Shown: positions 1 to 7,147, numbered from the stretch's first letter. The stretch is 7,633 nt of DNA from Bifidobacteriaceae bacterium (GCA_031255075.1 JAIRTF010000241.1:1-7633); one strand, 5' to 3'. Notes: generated from the sequence alone by a model not told the origin. Translations and numbers: made by a program.

Positions 1-1
1 A

Positions 2-637
2 CTGGATCCGGCGGAGCGCACATTGGGGGCGGCTTTGGATCTGGTGGCACCGCAGTTCGCCGCCCTGATGGAGAGGGACCCGGAGCTGTCCAGCCTGTTT
101 GAATCCGCCGATCTGACACCGGAGGCCTTCGCCGGCGGCGCCCGCGACCTGGTTGAGTCCTACTTCGCTTTGGAAGACCCGCAGCTGGTACAACCAGTGG
201 CCAGCGAGCTGCTAATTGAAGCGCCCCTGGCCGATGGGCCGTTGCTGCGCGGCTACGTTGACCGGCTTGACCCCGCCGATTCAACCGGCAATCTGAAGAT
301 TGTTGACTACAAGACCGGCCGTTCGCCAGCCCCACGCTTCGCCAACGAAATGCTGTTTCAACTGCGGTTTTATGCTCTAGTTTTGGAGTTGGACGGCCGG
401 GGCGTGACCATGGTTGAACTGCTCTACCTGGGCAACCGGGATGTGGTCAGAGCCGCCCCCACAGCCGGTGAACTGGCCCGCACCCGGCTGCGAATCGAAA
501 CCATTTGGGCTTCCATCCAACGAATGGTGGCCGCCCAGGATTTCCCACCTGTCAAGCAGCCGCTGTGCAACTGGTGCTCATTCCAGTCTCTCTGCCCCGC
601 CTTCGGCGGAACCACCCCACCGTTCCCATCAACCTGA
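2..637 (+). CDS. RecB-family PD-(D/E)XK nuclease, C-terminal part (5' end outside window)
   Basis: This is the C-terminal portion of an actinobacterial RecB-like exonuclease domain protein. The frame is open to the left edge, so the TTG at 23 is probably internal. Numbering from that TTG, the nuclease core is visible: Asp80 in RGYVDRLD, the DYKTG motif with Asp95 and Lys97, and the downstream Gln113/Tyr117 pair (QLRFY), which together match motifs II to IV of the superfamily. Cys182, Cys185 and Cys191 (CNWCSFQSLCP) match the C-terminal three cysteines of the Fe-S cluster found in RecB/AddB-type nucleases; the fourth is expected near the missing N-terminus. It ends in a Pro/Thr-rich tail. Members of this stand-alone family are usually under 300 residues. 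The DNA substrate and biological role are not established by the sequence; a repair-related function is inferred. It converges on the HAD gene across a 100-bp gap. Confidence 0.9.
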   Translation: MDPAERTLGAALDLVAPQFAALMERDPELSSLFESADLTPEAFAGGARDLVESYFALEDPQLVQPVASELLIEAPLADGPLLRGYVDRLDPADSTGNLKIVDYKTGRSPAPRFANEMLFQLRFYALVLELDGRGVTMVELLYLGNRDVVRAAPTAGELARTRLRIETIWASIQRMVAAQDFPPVKQPLCNWCSFQSLCPAFGGTTPPFPST

Positions 638-654
638 CCCTCACCGCCGCCGAG

Positions 655-689
655 TGACAAGTTTGTGGGAAGCGGACACAAAACTGTCA
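655..689. terminator. Possible bidirectional terminator hairpin
   Basis: TGACAAGTTTGTG at 655-667 pairs with CACAAAACTGTCA at 677-689 around a 9-nt loop. Eleven of the 13 positions pair, with an internal 2-nt mismatch. It sits 18 bases past the stop of the RecB-like gene and about 50 bases past the HAD stop on the other strand, where transcripts must end. There is no clear T-run after either arm, so intrinsic termination is an inference; a protein binding site is an alternative. Confidence 0.4.
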
Positions 690-700
690 ATCGGGGCTGC

Positions 701-735
701 TGGGGCGGATGGCGCGATGAGAGTGGGGCGGATGG
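701..735. repeat. 12-bp direct repeat, two copies with 23-bp period
   Basis: TGGGGCGGATGG occurs exactly at 701-712 and again at 724-735, immediately downstream of the HAD stop codon. It lies within a run of five GGGG tracts (693, 702, 725, 734 and 742) on the plus strand. No function is assigned. Confidence 0.7.
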
Positions 736-737
736 GG

Positions 738-1406
738 CTACGGGGCGGTGTGGCTCGAATGAATGGCTTTGAGGGTGGCGGGGGTCAGCAGTTCGGCCGA
801 GGGGACAATGGTCAGGCCTGGGGCTGGGGTGATTTCGACCAGCGCCGGGATGGCAACGGTTGGGATGCCCGCAGCTAGGGCTGAGGCGACACCGGTTGGC
901 GAATCCTCAATGGCGATGCATTCGGCCGGTTCCAGGCCGAGGCGGGCAGCCGCCAACAGGTAGGCATCGGGGTGGGGCTTGCCCCGGGTGACCTGATCAC
1001 CAGAGATCACACAGTTGAACATGTCTGGGAGCATCGCTTCGATCTCCGATGTGAACAGCGACCAGGACATTGACACCAGCGCGCATTTGAGGCCCGCCTC
1101 CCGGCAGGACCGCAGCGCCGCCACCGCGCCGGGCATCCAAGCCTGGTTCCGTTTGACGTAGTCAGCAACCGATCGCAGAAGGGTTTCGATCAGCGGTTCG
1201 GTCTCCATGGCGACACCGGCCTCCCGCAACACGCCGGCTGTGCGGTGCAAAGCTGATCCGGTCAGCGCTTCGGATTGGGCCTGGCTCCACGATCCGCCCC
1301 ACTGGCGGACCAGCGCTGCTTCGGCCGCGAACCAAGCCGGTTCGGAATCCACCAGCGTGCCGTCCAAGTCCCACAGCACGCCCTTCAAATGCAGCGAACC
1401 GGTCAT
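738..1406 (-). CDS. HAD-superfamily hydrolase (beta-phosphoglucomutase-like subfamily)
   Basis: This complete 222-residue protein has all four HAD motifs. Motif I is DLDGT with nucleophile Asp13 and acid/base Asp15. Motif II is Ser112 in ALVSMS, motif III is Lys143 in GKPHPD, and motif IV is Glu167/Asp168 in IEDSPTG. The insert between motifs I and II (about residues 20-90) is the helical cap of the subfamily I type seen in phosphoglycolate phosphatase and beta-phosphoglucomutase relatives. It is predicted to be a cytoplasmic Mg-dependent phosphatase or phosphomutase; the substrate cannot be read from the sequence. The ATG overlaps the metH stop as ATGA, and GGGAGG lies 5 nt upstream, so it is very likely translated in step with metH as the last gene of that transcript. 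A role in metH-related metabolism is only suggested by this coupling. Confidence 0.9.
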   Translation of the reverse strand: MTGSLHLKGVLWDLDGTLVDSEPAWFAAEAALVRQWGGSWSQAQSEALTGSALHRTAGVLREAGVAMETEPLIETLLRSVADYVKRNQAWMPGAVAALRSCREAGLKCALVSMSWSLFTSEIEAMLPDMFNCVISGDQVTRGKPHPDAYLLAAARLGLEPAECIAIEDSPTGVASALAAGIPTVAIPALVEITPAPGLTIVPSAELLTPATLKAIHSSHTAP

Positions 1407-4400
1407 GTGGGCCTCCCGGCGTTGAAATAGGTAGCTCCAGGGTGATGGAAGAACATCGCTTCGGTGGACTGTTCGGGTTCCAGCAGATCACCCTCGGTGA
1501 GGCGCAGCCCGATTCGTTCGGCTTCCAGCAGGTCCAACAGAATGTGCCGTTGGCCCAGGTCCGGGCAGGCCGGATAGCCCAAGGAGTAGCGCCGGCCCCG
1601 CCGCTCCGGCAGGTTCAGTTCGCGCCTGATGCGAACCGAGACCGCTTCCGCCAAGGCCTCGGTCAGCTCAACTGAAAGGCCGTGGAGTTGCTGATAGTCG
1701 CGGTAATCGCCACCCCGGAACAGATCAGCGGCGGCGCGCGAGAACGCTTCCCCCATGGTCACGGCCTGCAGGGCCAGCACATCAACCCGGTCAGCTGCCA
1801 AGTAGTCCGCCAGGCAGCGCCGGTAGCCGGCGGCTTGCCGCGGGAAGCTCAGGCGAGCCCGCTCCGCGGAATCCAAACTGGGTTGTTCCAGCACCACAAT
1901 CGAATCGCCATCCCGCCGGGCCGGGAAGTAACCCCAGGTGAATTGGGCCTCGGCTAGATTCTCGCGCCGCACCCGATCCAGCAGTTCAGCCAAGGCCGGT
2001 TCGCCTTCAGCGGCGGCCAGTTCTGCGACTGTCGCTTCGCCGCGACCGGCTTTGAGCCCCCAACGGGCTTCGAACAGGGCCCGTTTGTCAAGGTAAGGCA
2101 AGTATTCGGCGAGCGGCATACCTTTGGCCTGCCGCGCCCCCCAGAACGGCGGCTCGGGAATCTGCACATCTGCATTAGCGCTTGCCGATGCCGCTCCACC
2201 CGTAACCACCGACATTTCAGTGGCCGCCGTCTCCGGTGCGGCACTGATCTCTGGAGGCTCGGGTAGCGGCATCGGCAGCTCCGAACTGGCAGCCCCTTCT
2301 GTGCCGGCCGTCTCCGGTACGGGAGCGATCTCCTCCGGAGGCTCCGAACTGCCGGTCCGTTCGGTGCTGGGCGCCGCTTGCGAACCCTTCGAACCGCGGG
2401 CGGGATCATCAGTGGCGCCCTTGGAGTGGGTGGGCAACAGCGCTGACAACGTCCGCAGGCATTCGAAGGCGTCTTTGGAATAGAAGACTTCGCCGGGGAA
2501 CTCCGGCGCCAGGACGTCATCAACGAAATGCCTGGTCAGGGCGGCGCCGCCCAAGGCGATCAGCCATTCGCCGGCTAGGTCCGCCTCGGCCAAATCAGCC
2601 AGGTTCTGACGCATCACCTGGGTGGATTTGACCAGCAAACCGGACATGCCAATGGCATCTGCGCGGGCTTCGCGGGCGGCGGCAACCATCTGGCTGAGTG
2701 ACTGTTTGATGCCCAGGTTGATCACTTTGTAGCCGTTGTTGGACAGCACAATGTCCACCAGGTTCTTGCCGATGTCGTGGACATCGCCAGCCACCGTGGC
2801 CAATACCACCGTGCCCTTCGGTTCTTGGGGACCAGTCGCCAAGGCTGGTTCCAGGTGGGCGATGGCGGCCTTCATCACCTCTGCTGATTGGAGCACAAAT
2901 GGCAGTTGCATGCGGCCGTCAGCGAACAGTTCGCCCACCTGTTCCATGGCCGTCAGCAGATGGTTGTTGATGATGTCCAGTGGCGCCGTGCCTTCTGCCA
3001 TGGCCTGGTCCAGATCGGCTTCAATGCCGTGACGGCTGCCGGCCACCAGCCGTTGGGTGATCCGTTCCAGCACCGGCAGGGAGTCCAGGCGCGGTTTGGC
3101 AAGGTCCGCATCAGCTGCGTCTTTGGTCAGGTCAAGCAGTTTGAGTAGCGGGTCGCCATCCTCCCGGCGGTCCCAGACCAGGTCTTCGGCAGCGGCCATA
3201 GCCGCCGGGTCCAGCCGGTCGAGCGGCAAAATGCCGCCGGGCCGGACAATCGCCACATCCAACCCAGCTTGGCGGGCTTGATCCAAGAAGACCGAGTTGA
3301 GCACCACGCGGGCCGCCGGGTTCAGACCGAACGACACATTGGAGATGCCCAACATGATGTGAGCCTGCGGGAATTCGGCCCGGATTTGTTTGATCGCCTC
3401 AATGGTTTCCAAGGCGTCGCGGCGGGTTTCGGCCTGCCCGGTGCCGATTGGGAACGTCAACGGATCAACAATCACATCGGCCGCGCCTAACCCCTTGGCA
3501 GCCAGCGCTTCAATCAGCCTCCGGGCAACGGCCACCTTGCGTTCCGCGGTGCGGGCTTGGCCCTGTTCGTCAATCGCCAGAGCAACCACGGCCGCGCCGT
3601 GTTCCACGGCCAGGTCCGCGATCTGTTCAAACCGGTCCGGGTCTTCAAAGTTGACCGAGTTGATCAGGCTGCGCCCACCCAAGTGCTCCAAGGCGGAGCG
3701 GATCACCGCCGGCTCGGTCGAATCGATCATGACGGGCAGCGTTGAACCGGTCGCCAGGGCTGCGGTCATGTCTGCCATATCAGCCACCCCATCGCGGCCG
3801 ACGTAGTCCACGGACACATCCAGCACATGGGCGCCGGCGCCGGCTTGGGAGCGCGCCACTTCCATGCAGGCGTCAATATCCCCCGCCAGCAGCGCATCTC
3901 GGAACAGCTTTGAACCGTTGGCGTTGGTGCGCTCCCCCACCACCAGGTAGGAGGTTTCCTGGGTCAGCGGCACCGCTTGGTACAGCGAGGAGACGATCCC
4001 TGCGGCACCGGGCCGCGAAATTCCGCCAGCCTGCCGTGATGGGCCCGGTTTGCCCAGAGTTTCGCCAGACTGGGTGGCGCCCGATGCCGCGCGGTACGGC
4101 ACACCGTAGGTCGCCTCTGCCACGCAAACTCCTTTGAGCCGCCGTACCACCGCTGCCAGATGCTCGGGAGTGGTGCCACAACAGCCCCCCACCATAGCCA
4201 GGCCATATTCATGGACGTACCGTTCCAACCAGTCAGCCAGAGCTTCCGGCCCCAAGCTGTAGTGGGCTTCGCCTGAATCATCGATCACCGGGAGGCCGGC
4301 ATTCGGCATCACGCTGACGGGTATGTCCACCAGCTCTGCCAGTTGACGCAAATGCTCTGACATCTCCGCCGGACCGGTGGCGCAGTTCAGCCCAATGCCG

Positions 4401-5005
4401 TCAATGCCCAATGCCACCAACGCTGCCACCGCCGCCGGGGGTTCGGTTCCCAGCAGCATGGTGCCAGAGGTCTCAACGGTGAAGTGAACGGTGATGGGCA
4501 GCTCCGGAGCGGCATCGCGCGCCCCCAAGACCGCTGCCTTGGCCTGCAGCAAGTCCTGGCACGTCTCAATCAGAAAGCGGTCCGCGCCGCCCTCTGCCAA
4601 GCCTTCGGCCAACTGGGCGTAGCCAGACCGCAGTTCCTGGAAGGTGGCGTGCCCTAGGGACGGCAAACGCGAACCAGGGCCCATCGAACCGAGCACCAAA
4701 GCCCCCGGCTGGCCGGATCCAGCCGCGGCTCGCCTGGCCGCCGCGGCCGCCGCCCGGCCCACCGCCGAGGCCTCCGCCTCCAGGCCGTAGTCAGCCAAGG
4801 TCAGCGGATGGGCTCCAAACGAGTTGGTCTCGACCGCCTGGCAACCAGCCTCCAGATAGCGGCGGTGAATCTGTTCAATCAGGTCCGGCCGGGTAACAGA
4901 CAAATAGTCATGGCAGCCATCGCGACCCGCATAATCAGCCGCGGTCAGGCCGGCGCGGAGGATCTCTGTCCCCATCGCGCCATCGGCTACCAACAGTTCA
5001 ACCAC
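1403..5005 (-). CDS. metH: Cobalamin-dependent methionine synthase (5-methyltetrahydrofolate--homocysteine methyltransferase)
   Basis: MetH transfers the methyl group of 5-methyltetrahydrofolate to homocysteine through methylcobalamin. From the GTG at 5005 the product is 1200 residues, close to E. coli MetH (1227), with all four modules in order. The homocysteine domain (about 1-300) carries the zinc cysteines Cys208 (GLNCATGP) and Cys275/Cys276 (GGCCGTTP). The pterin domain is about 350-610 (GERTNANGSK, MIDSTEP, NSVNFED). The cap and B12 domains (about 645-860) contain DVHDIGK with cobalamin ligand His743. The AdoMet reactivation domain (about 950-1197) has the R-x3-G-Y motif (Arg1139, Gly1143, Tyr1144) and the HHPGATYFNAG end. 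An unusually Pro/Glu/Ala-rich linker of roughly 90 residues precedes the reactivation domain. The frame stays open to 5134, with an ATG at 5092, but that would add 29 residues and overlap the PAC2 gene. GTG 5005 fits the usual short lead to ADGAMGT and a nearby -10, although it gives a slightly short N-terminus. It overlaps the HAD gene by 4 bases. Confidence 0.96.
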   Translation of the reverse strand: MVELLVADGAMGTEILRAGLTAADYAGRDGCHDYLSVTRPDLIEQIHRRYLEAGCQAVETNSFGAHPLTLADYGLEAEASAVGRAAAAAARRAAAGSGQPGALVLGSMGPGSRLPSLGHATFQELRSGYAQLAEGLAEGGADRFLIETCQDLLQAKAAVLGARDAAPELPITVHFTVETSGTMLLGTEPPAAVAALVALGIDGIGLNCATGPAEMSEHLRQLAELVDIPVSVMPNAGLPVIDDSGEAHYSLGPEALADWLERYVHEYGLAMVGGCCGTTPEHLAAVVRRLKGVCVAEATYGVPYRAASGATQSGETLGKPGPSRQAGGISRPGAAGIVSSLYQAVPLTQETSYLVVGERTNANGSKLFRDALLAGDIDACMEVARSQAGAGAHVLDVSVDYVGRDGVADMADMTAALATGSTLPVMIDSTEPAVIRSALEHLGGRSLINSVNFEDPDRFEQIADLAVEHGAAVVALAIDEQGQARTAERKVAVARRLIEALAAKGLGAADVIVDPLTFPIGTGQAETRRDALETIEAIKQIRAEFPQAHIMLGISNVSFGLNPAARVVLNSVFLDQARQAGLDVAIVRPGGILPLDRLDPAAMAAAEDLVWDRREDGDPLLKLLDLTKDAADADLAKPRLDSLPVLERITQRLVAGSRHGIEADLDQAMAEGTAPLDIINNHLLTAMEQVGELFADGRMQLPFVLQSAEVMKAAIAHLEPALATGPQEPKGTVVLATVAGDVHDIGKNLVDIVLSNNGYKVINLGIKQSLSQMVAAAREARADAIGMSGLLVKSTQVMRQNLADLAEADLAGEWLIALGGAALTRHFVDDVLAPEFPGEVFYSKDAFECLRTLSALLPTHSKGATDDPARGSKGSQAAPSTERTGSSEPPEEIAPVPETAGTEGAASSELPMPLPEPPEISAAPETAATEMSVVTGGAASASANADVQIPEPPFWGARQAKGMPLAEYLPYLDKRALFEARWGLKAGRGEATVAELAAAEGEPALAELLDRVRRENLAEAQFTWGYFPARRDGDSIVVLEQPSLDSAERARLSFPRQAAGYRRCLADYLAADRVDVLALQAVTMGEAFSRAAADLFRGGDYRDYQQLHGLSVELTEALAEAVSVRIRRELNLPERRGRRYSLGYPACPDLGQRHILLDLLEAERIGLRLTEGDLLEPEQSTEAMFFHHPGATYFNAGRPT
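1412..1417 (-). promoter_or_regulatory. Shine-Dalgarno for the HAD gene
   Basis: The minus strand reads GGGAGG followed by cccac and then ATG, giving a strong ribosome binding site inside the last codons of metH. It supports the ATG at 1406 as the start and contrasts with the apparently leaderless starts elsewhere in the window. Confidence 0.75.
2222..2351 (-). repeat. Degenerate internal repeat encoding the MetH interdomain linker
   Basis: Two related stretches, 2222-2261 and 2303-2345, share GTCTCCGG at an offset of 81 bases and GGAGGCTC at an offset of 84 bases, so one codon was gained or lost between them. CTCCGAACTG also occurs at 2279 and 2342. In the protein they give EPPEEIAPVPETAGTE and EPPEISAAPETAATE. 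This looks like an in-frame duplication of about 27 residues in a flexible acidic, proline-rich linker between the B12 and AdoMet domains. Confidence 0.7.
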
Positions 5006-5034
5006 GGCCAGCCATTCTAGAGTGAGCCTGGCCG
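5005..5034. promoter_or_regulatory. Inverted repeat spanning the metH promoter, possible operator
   Basis: CGGCCAG at 5005-5011 and its exact reverse complement CTGGCCG at 5028-5034 flank 16 bases that include the candidate metH -10. Position and symmetry would suit a repressor site, but 7-bp arms in GC-rich DNA can arise by chance. Confidence 0.25.
5014..5019 (-). promoter_or_regulatory. Candidate -10 element of metH
   Basis: The minus strand reads TAGAAT, then 8 nt (ggctggcc), then GTG. This matches the actinobacterial TANNNT -10 and places a transcription start at or within 2 nt of the GTG, giving a leaderless or nearly leaderless mRNA. No convincing -35 was found and there is no Shine-Dalgarno sequence. 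The gap is too short for a cobalamin or SAM riboswitch. Confidence 0.45.
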
Positions 5035-5043
5035 CCCGTCGCT

Positions 5044-5072
5044 TTGGCCCATGGCAAACACGCCAGTACGCT
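5044..5072 (+). promoter_or_regulatory. Candidate promoter of the PAC2 gene (leaderless)
   Basis: TTGGCC at 5044-5049 (four of six matches to TTGACA), a 17-bp spacer, and TACGCT at 5067-5072 (TANNNT). Six bases later comes GTG at 5079, the position expected for transcription starting on the first base of the start codon. No Shine-Dalgarno sequence precedes the GTG. Confidence 0.55.
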
Positions 5073-5078
5073 GGCTGG

Positions 5079-5891
5079 GTGTCAATCGCCATAGCAGCCT
5101 TTGCCGGCTGGAACGATGCCGGAGCGGCCGCCACCGATGCCGTCGCCTACATTGGCGACCGCCGGGACACCGAACCGGTCGACAAGATCAGCTCCCAACG
5201 CTATTGCGACTTCCAAATCAACCGGCCCATCGTCCAAAACGGCCCCGACGGCGAACGGCGGCTGATCTGGCCGGACACCCAAATCCTGGCCACCGGACTG
5301 GAGGCCGAAGAACAGCTGGTGTTTGTCCACGGCGTGGAACCGGCCCGGAGTTGGAAGCGGTTCTGCCGCGAGCTGTTGGAAATCCTTGAACAGTTGGATG
5401 TCCACCGGATCATCTTGGTTGGCGCGCTGCTGGCAGATGTGCCCCACACCCGGCCGGCCACCGCCACAGCCACCTCCTCTTCAGCCAGGGTGCGCGAAGC
5501 CCTGGACATTGGCGTCAATGACTATGAAGGCCCCACCGGCATTGTTGGCGTGCTGGAACACGAAGCCAACCGCCAAGAGCGCTTCGAGGCGCTATCAGTC
5601 TGGGCTCCGGTGCCCCACTATGTGGGCGCATCCCCCTCCCCCCGAACCGAGTTGGCATTGGTTCAGCGGGTGACGGAACTGGCTGGGATCACCGGCCTGG
5701 ACACCCGCGAACTGGCAGATGAGGCCCGTGCTTGGACCGAAGGCGTTGATGCTTTGGCCAAAGAGGACCCGGAAATCGCCAGCTATGTGGAGAGCCTGGA
5801 AAGCGCCATGGACACCTTGGCTTCACCGGCCGCCTCCGGCGAAGCGCTGGCCAAAGAGTTTGAACGTTACCTGCGCCGCCGCGGTCAGTAG
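5079..5891 (+). CDS. PAC2-family protein
   Basis: This 270-residue protein belongs to the PAC2 family (proteasome assembly chaperone 2-like fold), in the form common in actinobacteria. Visible family blocks are the first strand and turn AAFAGWNDAG (about 6-15), the RRLIWPDT segment, VHGVEPARSWKRFC, LVGALLADVPHTRP, YEGPTGIVGVLEHEA, WAPVPHYV, a helical acidic region (EEDPE-like, SYVESLE), and the tail GEALAKEFERYLRRR. The family resembles eukaryotic proteasome assembly factors in fold, but its bacterial function is unsettled; a protein-assembly or proteasome-linked role is only an inference. An upstream in-frame GTG at 5022 would add 19 residues with no visible homology to the family. GTG 5079 is preferred because it starts just before the conserved first strand and 6 nt after a TANNNT box. 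It is divergent from metH and convergent with mshC, overlapping mshC by 7 bases. Confidence 0.9.
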   Translation: MSIAIAAFAGWNDAGAAATDAVAYIGDRRDTEPVDKISSQRYCDFQINRPIVQNGPDGERRLIWPDTQILATGLEAEEQLVFVHGVEPARSWKRFCRELLEILEQLDVHRIILVGALLADVPHTRPATATATSSSARVREALDIGVNDYEGPTGIVGVLEHEANRQERFEALSVWAPVPHYVGASPSPRTELALVQRVTELAGITGLDTRELADEARAWTEGVDALAKEDPEIASYVESLESAMDTLASPAASGEALAKEFERYLRRRGQ

Positions 5892-7141
5892 AGCTTGATT
5901 CCCAACAGCGCGTCGATGGCGCGCCGCAGGTCCGCGCCCGCGTACGGTGAGCGTTCCCGTTCCAAAGGGGCACCGTTGACCCAGCCGTCCACCGCCGCGA
6001 TGGCGGCCGGCGTATCCAAGTCATTGGCCATGGCCGCCCGAATCTCCGCGATGGCGCCCTGCGAAGAACCCTGCGGTTTGACCGATCCGATGGCGTCACG
6101 CCAGCGAGCCAAGCGAGCCTCGGCAGTGGCCAGTTCGCGGCCCCGCCACTCCCAGTCTTCGCGGTAGTGCCTGGAGATCAAGGCTAGGCGGATGGCCGCG
6201 GGGCTGACACCCCGTTCCAGCAGATCAGCCACAAAGATCAGGTTGCCGACTGATTTGGACATCTTCTCCCCGGCGTAAGCCAACATGCCTGGGTGCATGG
6301 TCAAACGGACCGGCGCGGCCTGGCCGGTCAGCATCCGGGCGTGGGAAGTGGACATTTCGTGATGCGGGAAGACCAGGTCCGAACCGCCGCCCAGCACGTC
6401 GATCGGTGCGTCCAGTTCATTGGTGGAAATGACCGAACATTCGATGTGCCAGCCGGGCCGGCCGGGCCCCAAGGTGCGGCCATCCCAGCTCGGTTCACCG
6501 GGCCGGGCGGCCCGCCACAGCAACGGGTCCAGGCGGTGGCGTTTGCCGGGCCGGTCCGGATCGCCGCCGCGCTCCGCGAACAGCCGGTCCTGGGTGTGTT
6601 CGGTCAGCCCGCTGAGCGCGCCGAAATCTGGGTCTTGGGACAGGTCGGCGTAAACATCGCCGAGCATGGAAGGGCCGTCATGGCCTAGGCGGTAGGCCAA
6701 GCCGGAATCGATCATCTTCTCAACGGCCGCCACAATGGCTGGCACCGTTTCAACCACGCCACGGTAAAAGTCCGGCGGGATCACCCGCAGGGCCGCCATG
6801 TCGGACCTGTACAGGGCGGTTTGGCTGGCCGCCAGTTGCTGCCAGTCCTGGCCGATGGCGCGGGCTCTCTCCAGCAGCGGATCGTCAACATCCGTCAGGC
6901 CCTGGGCGTACCGGACCGACACACCCAAATCCCGCCAAGCCCGGACCAGCAGGTCAAAAGCCAGATAGGTGCGGGCATGACCGAGGTGGGTCGCATCATA
7001 GGGAGTGACACCGCAGACGTAGAGCTGGGCTACCTCCCCTTCCACGCTGGGGCGCAACTGGCCGGTGATGTCATCGTAGATAGCCGGGACGCCGCCAGCG
7101 CCGGGAATCACGCTGACTGTTGGTCCGGTCCACGCACGCAC
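5885..7141 (-). CDS. mshC: Cysteine--1-D-myo-inositol 2-amino-2-deoxy-alpha-D-glucopyranoside ligase
   Basis: MshC uses ATP to join cysteine to glucosaminyl-inositol, the penultimate step of mycothiol synthesis, in the cytoplasm. The 418-residue product has the class I tRNA-synthetase fold it shares with CysRS: an HIGH-type motif (HLGH, residues 52-55) and KMSKS (293-297). The MshC-specific signatures CGVTPYDATHLGHA and TDVDDPLLERA separate it from CysRS, as does its short C-terminus without an anticodon-binding region. Zinc ligands expected from the family are present as Cys43, Cys235 (WHIECS) and His260 (FPHHE). The GTG start gives MRAW, matching the M-x-(S/A)-W opening usual in MshC. It begins 9 bases after the uppP stop, so it is probably read from the uppP transcript and perhaps also from its own promoter. 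Its stop overlaps the PAC2 stop tail to tail. Confidence 0.96.
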   Translation of the reverse strand: MRAWTGPTVSVIPGAGGVPAIYDDITGQLRPSVEGEVAQLYVCGVTPYDATHLGHARTYLAFDLLVRAWRDLGVSVRYAQGLTDVDDPLLERARAIGQDWQQLAASQTALYRSDMAALRVIPPDFYRGVVETVPAIVAAVEKMIDSGLAYRLGHDGPSMLGDVYADLSQDPDFGALSGLTEHTQDRLFAERGGDPDRPGKRHRLDPLLWRAARPGEPSWDGRTLGPGRPGWHIECSVISTNELDAPIDVLGGGSDLVFPHHEMSTSHARMLTGQAAPVRLTMHPGMLAYAGEKMSKSVGNLIFVADLLERGVSPAAIRLALISRHYREDWEWRGRELATAEARLARWRDAIGSVKPQGSSQGAIAEIRAAMANDLDTPAAIAAVDGWVNGAPLERERSPYAGADLRRAIDALLGIKLY

Positions 7142-7147
7142 CTTGCT

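Larger units (their letters stand above)
638..737. other. Convergent intergenic gap
   Basis: These 100 bases lie between the stop of the RecB-like gene and the stop of the HAD gene. No gene is seen. The left half holds an imperfect hairpin richer in A/T than its surroundings. The right half is G-rich on the plus strand and carries a 12-bp direct repeat. Confidence 0.8.

Noticed and set aside
414..878. Plus-strand open frame spanning the convergent gap
   Set aside because: It overlaps the conserved nuclease C-terminus in another frame and runs antisense into the HAD gene; its Gly/Trp-rich tail only reflects the G-rich repeats.
3742..4137. Plus-strand open frame of 131 codons within metH
   Set aside because: It is antisense to a well-conserved MetH region and has an Arg/Pro/His-rich composition typical of a GC-rich shadow frame. 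The other long frames opposite metH and mshC (for example 2124-2483, 3390-3806 and 6293-6688) fail for the same reason.
5022..5078. GTG 5022 as the start of the PAC2 gene
   Set aside because: It adds 19 residues that lie before the conserved first strand and do not resemble the family. No ribosome binding site or properly spaced -10 precedes it, whereas GTG 5079 has both a fitting -10 and a 17-bp-spaced -35-like box.
5006..5134. Longer metH N-terminus, from 5134 or ATG 5092
   Set aside because: The extra residues lie within the PAC2 coding and promoter region and make the lead to ADGAMGT longer than usual. AAAGG before ATG 5092 keeps this as a weak alternative.
5885..7141. Cysteinyl-tRNA synthetase (cysS)
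   Set aside because: The fold and KMSKS are shared, but CGVTPYDATHLGHA, TDVDDPLLERA, the MRAW opening and the lack of an anticodon-binding C-terminus point to MshC.
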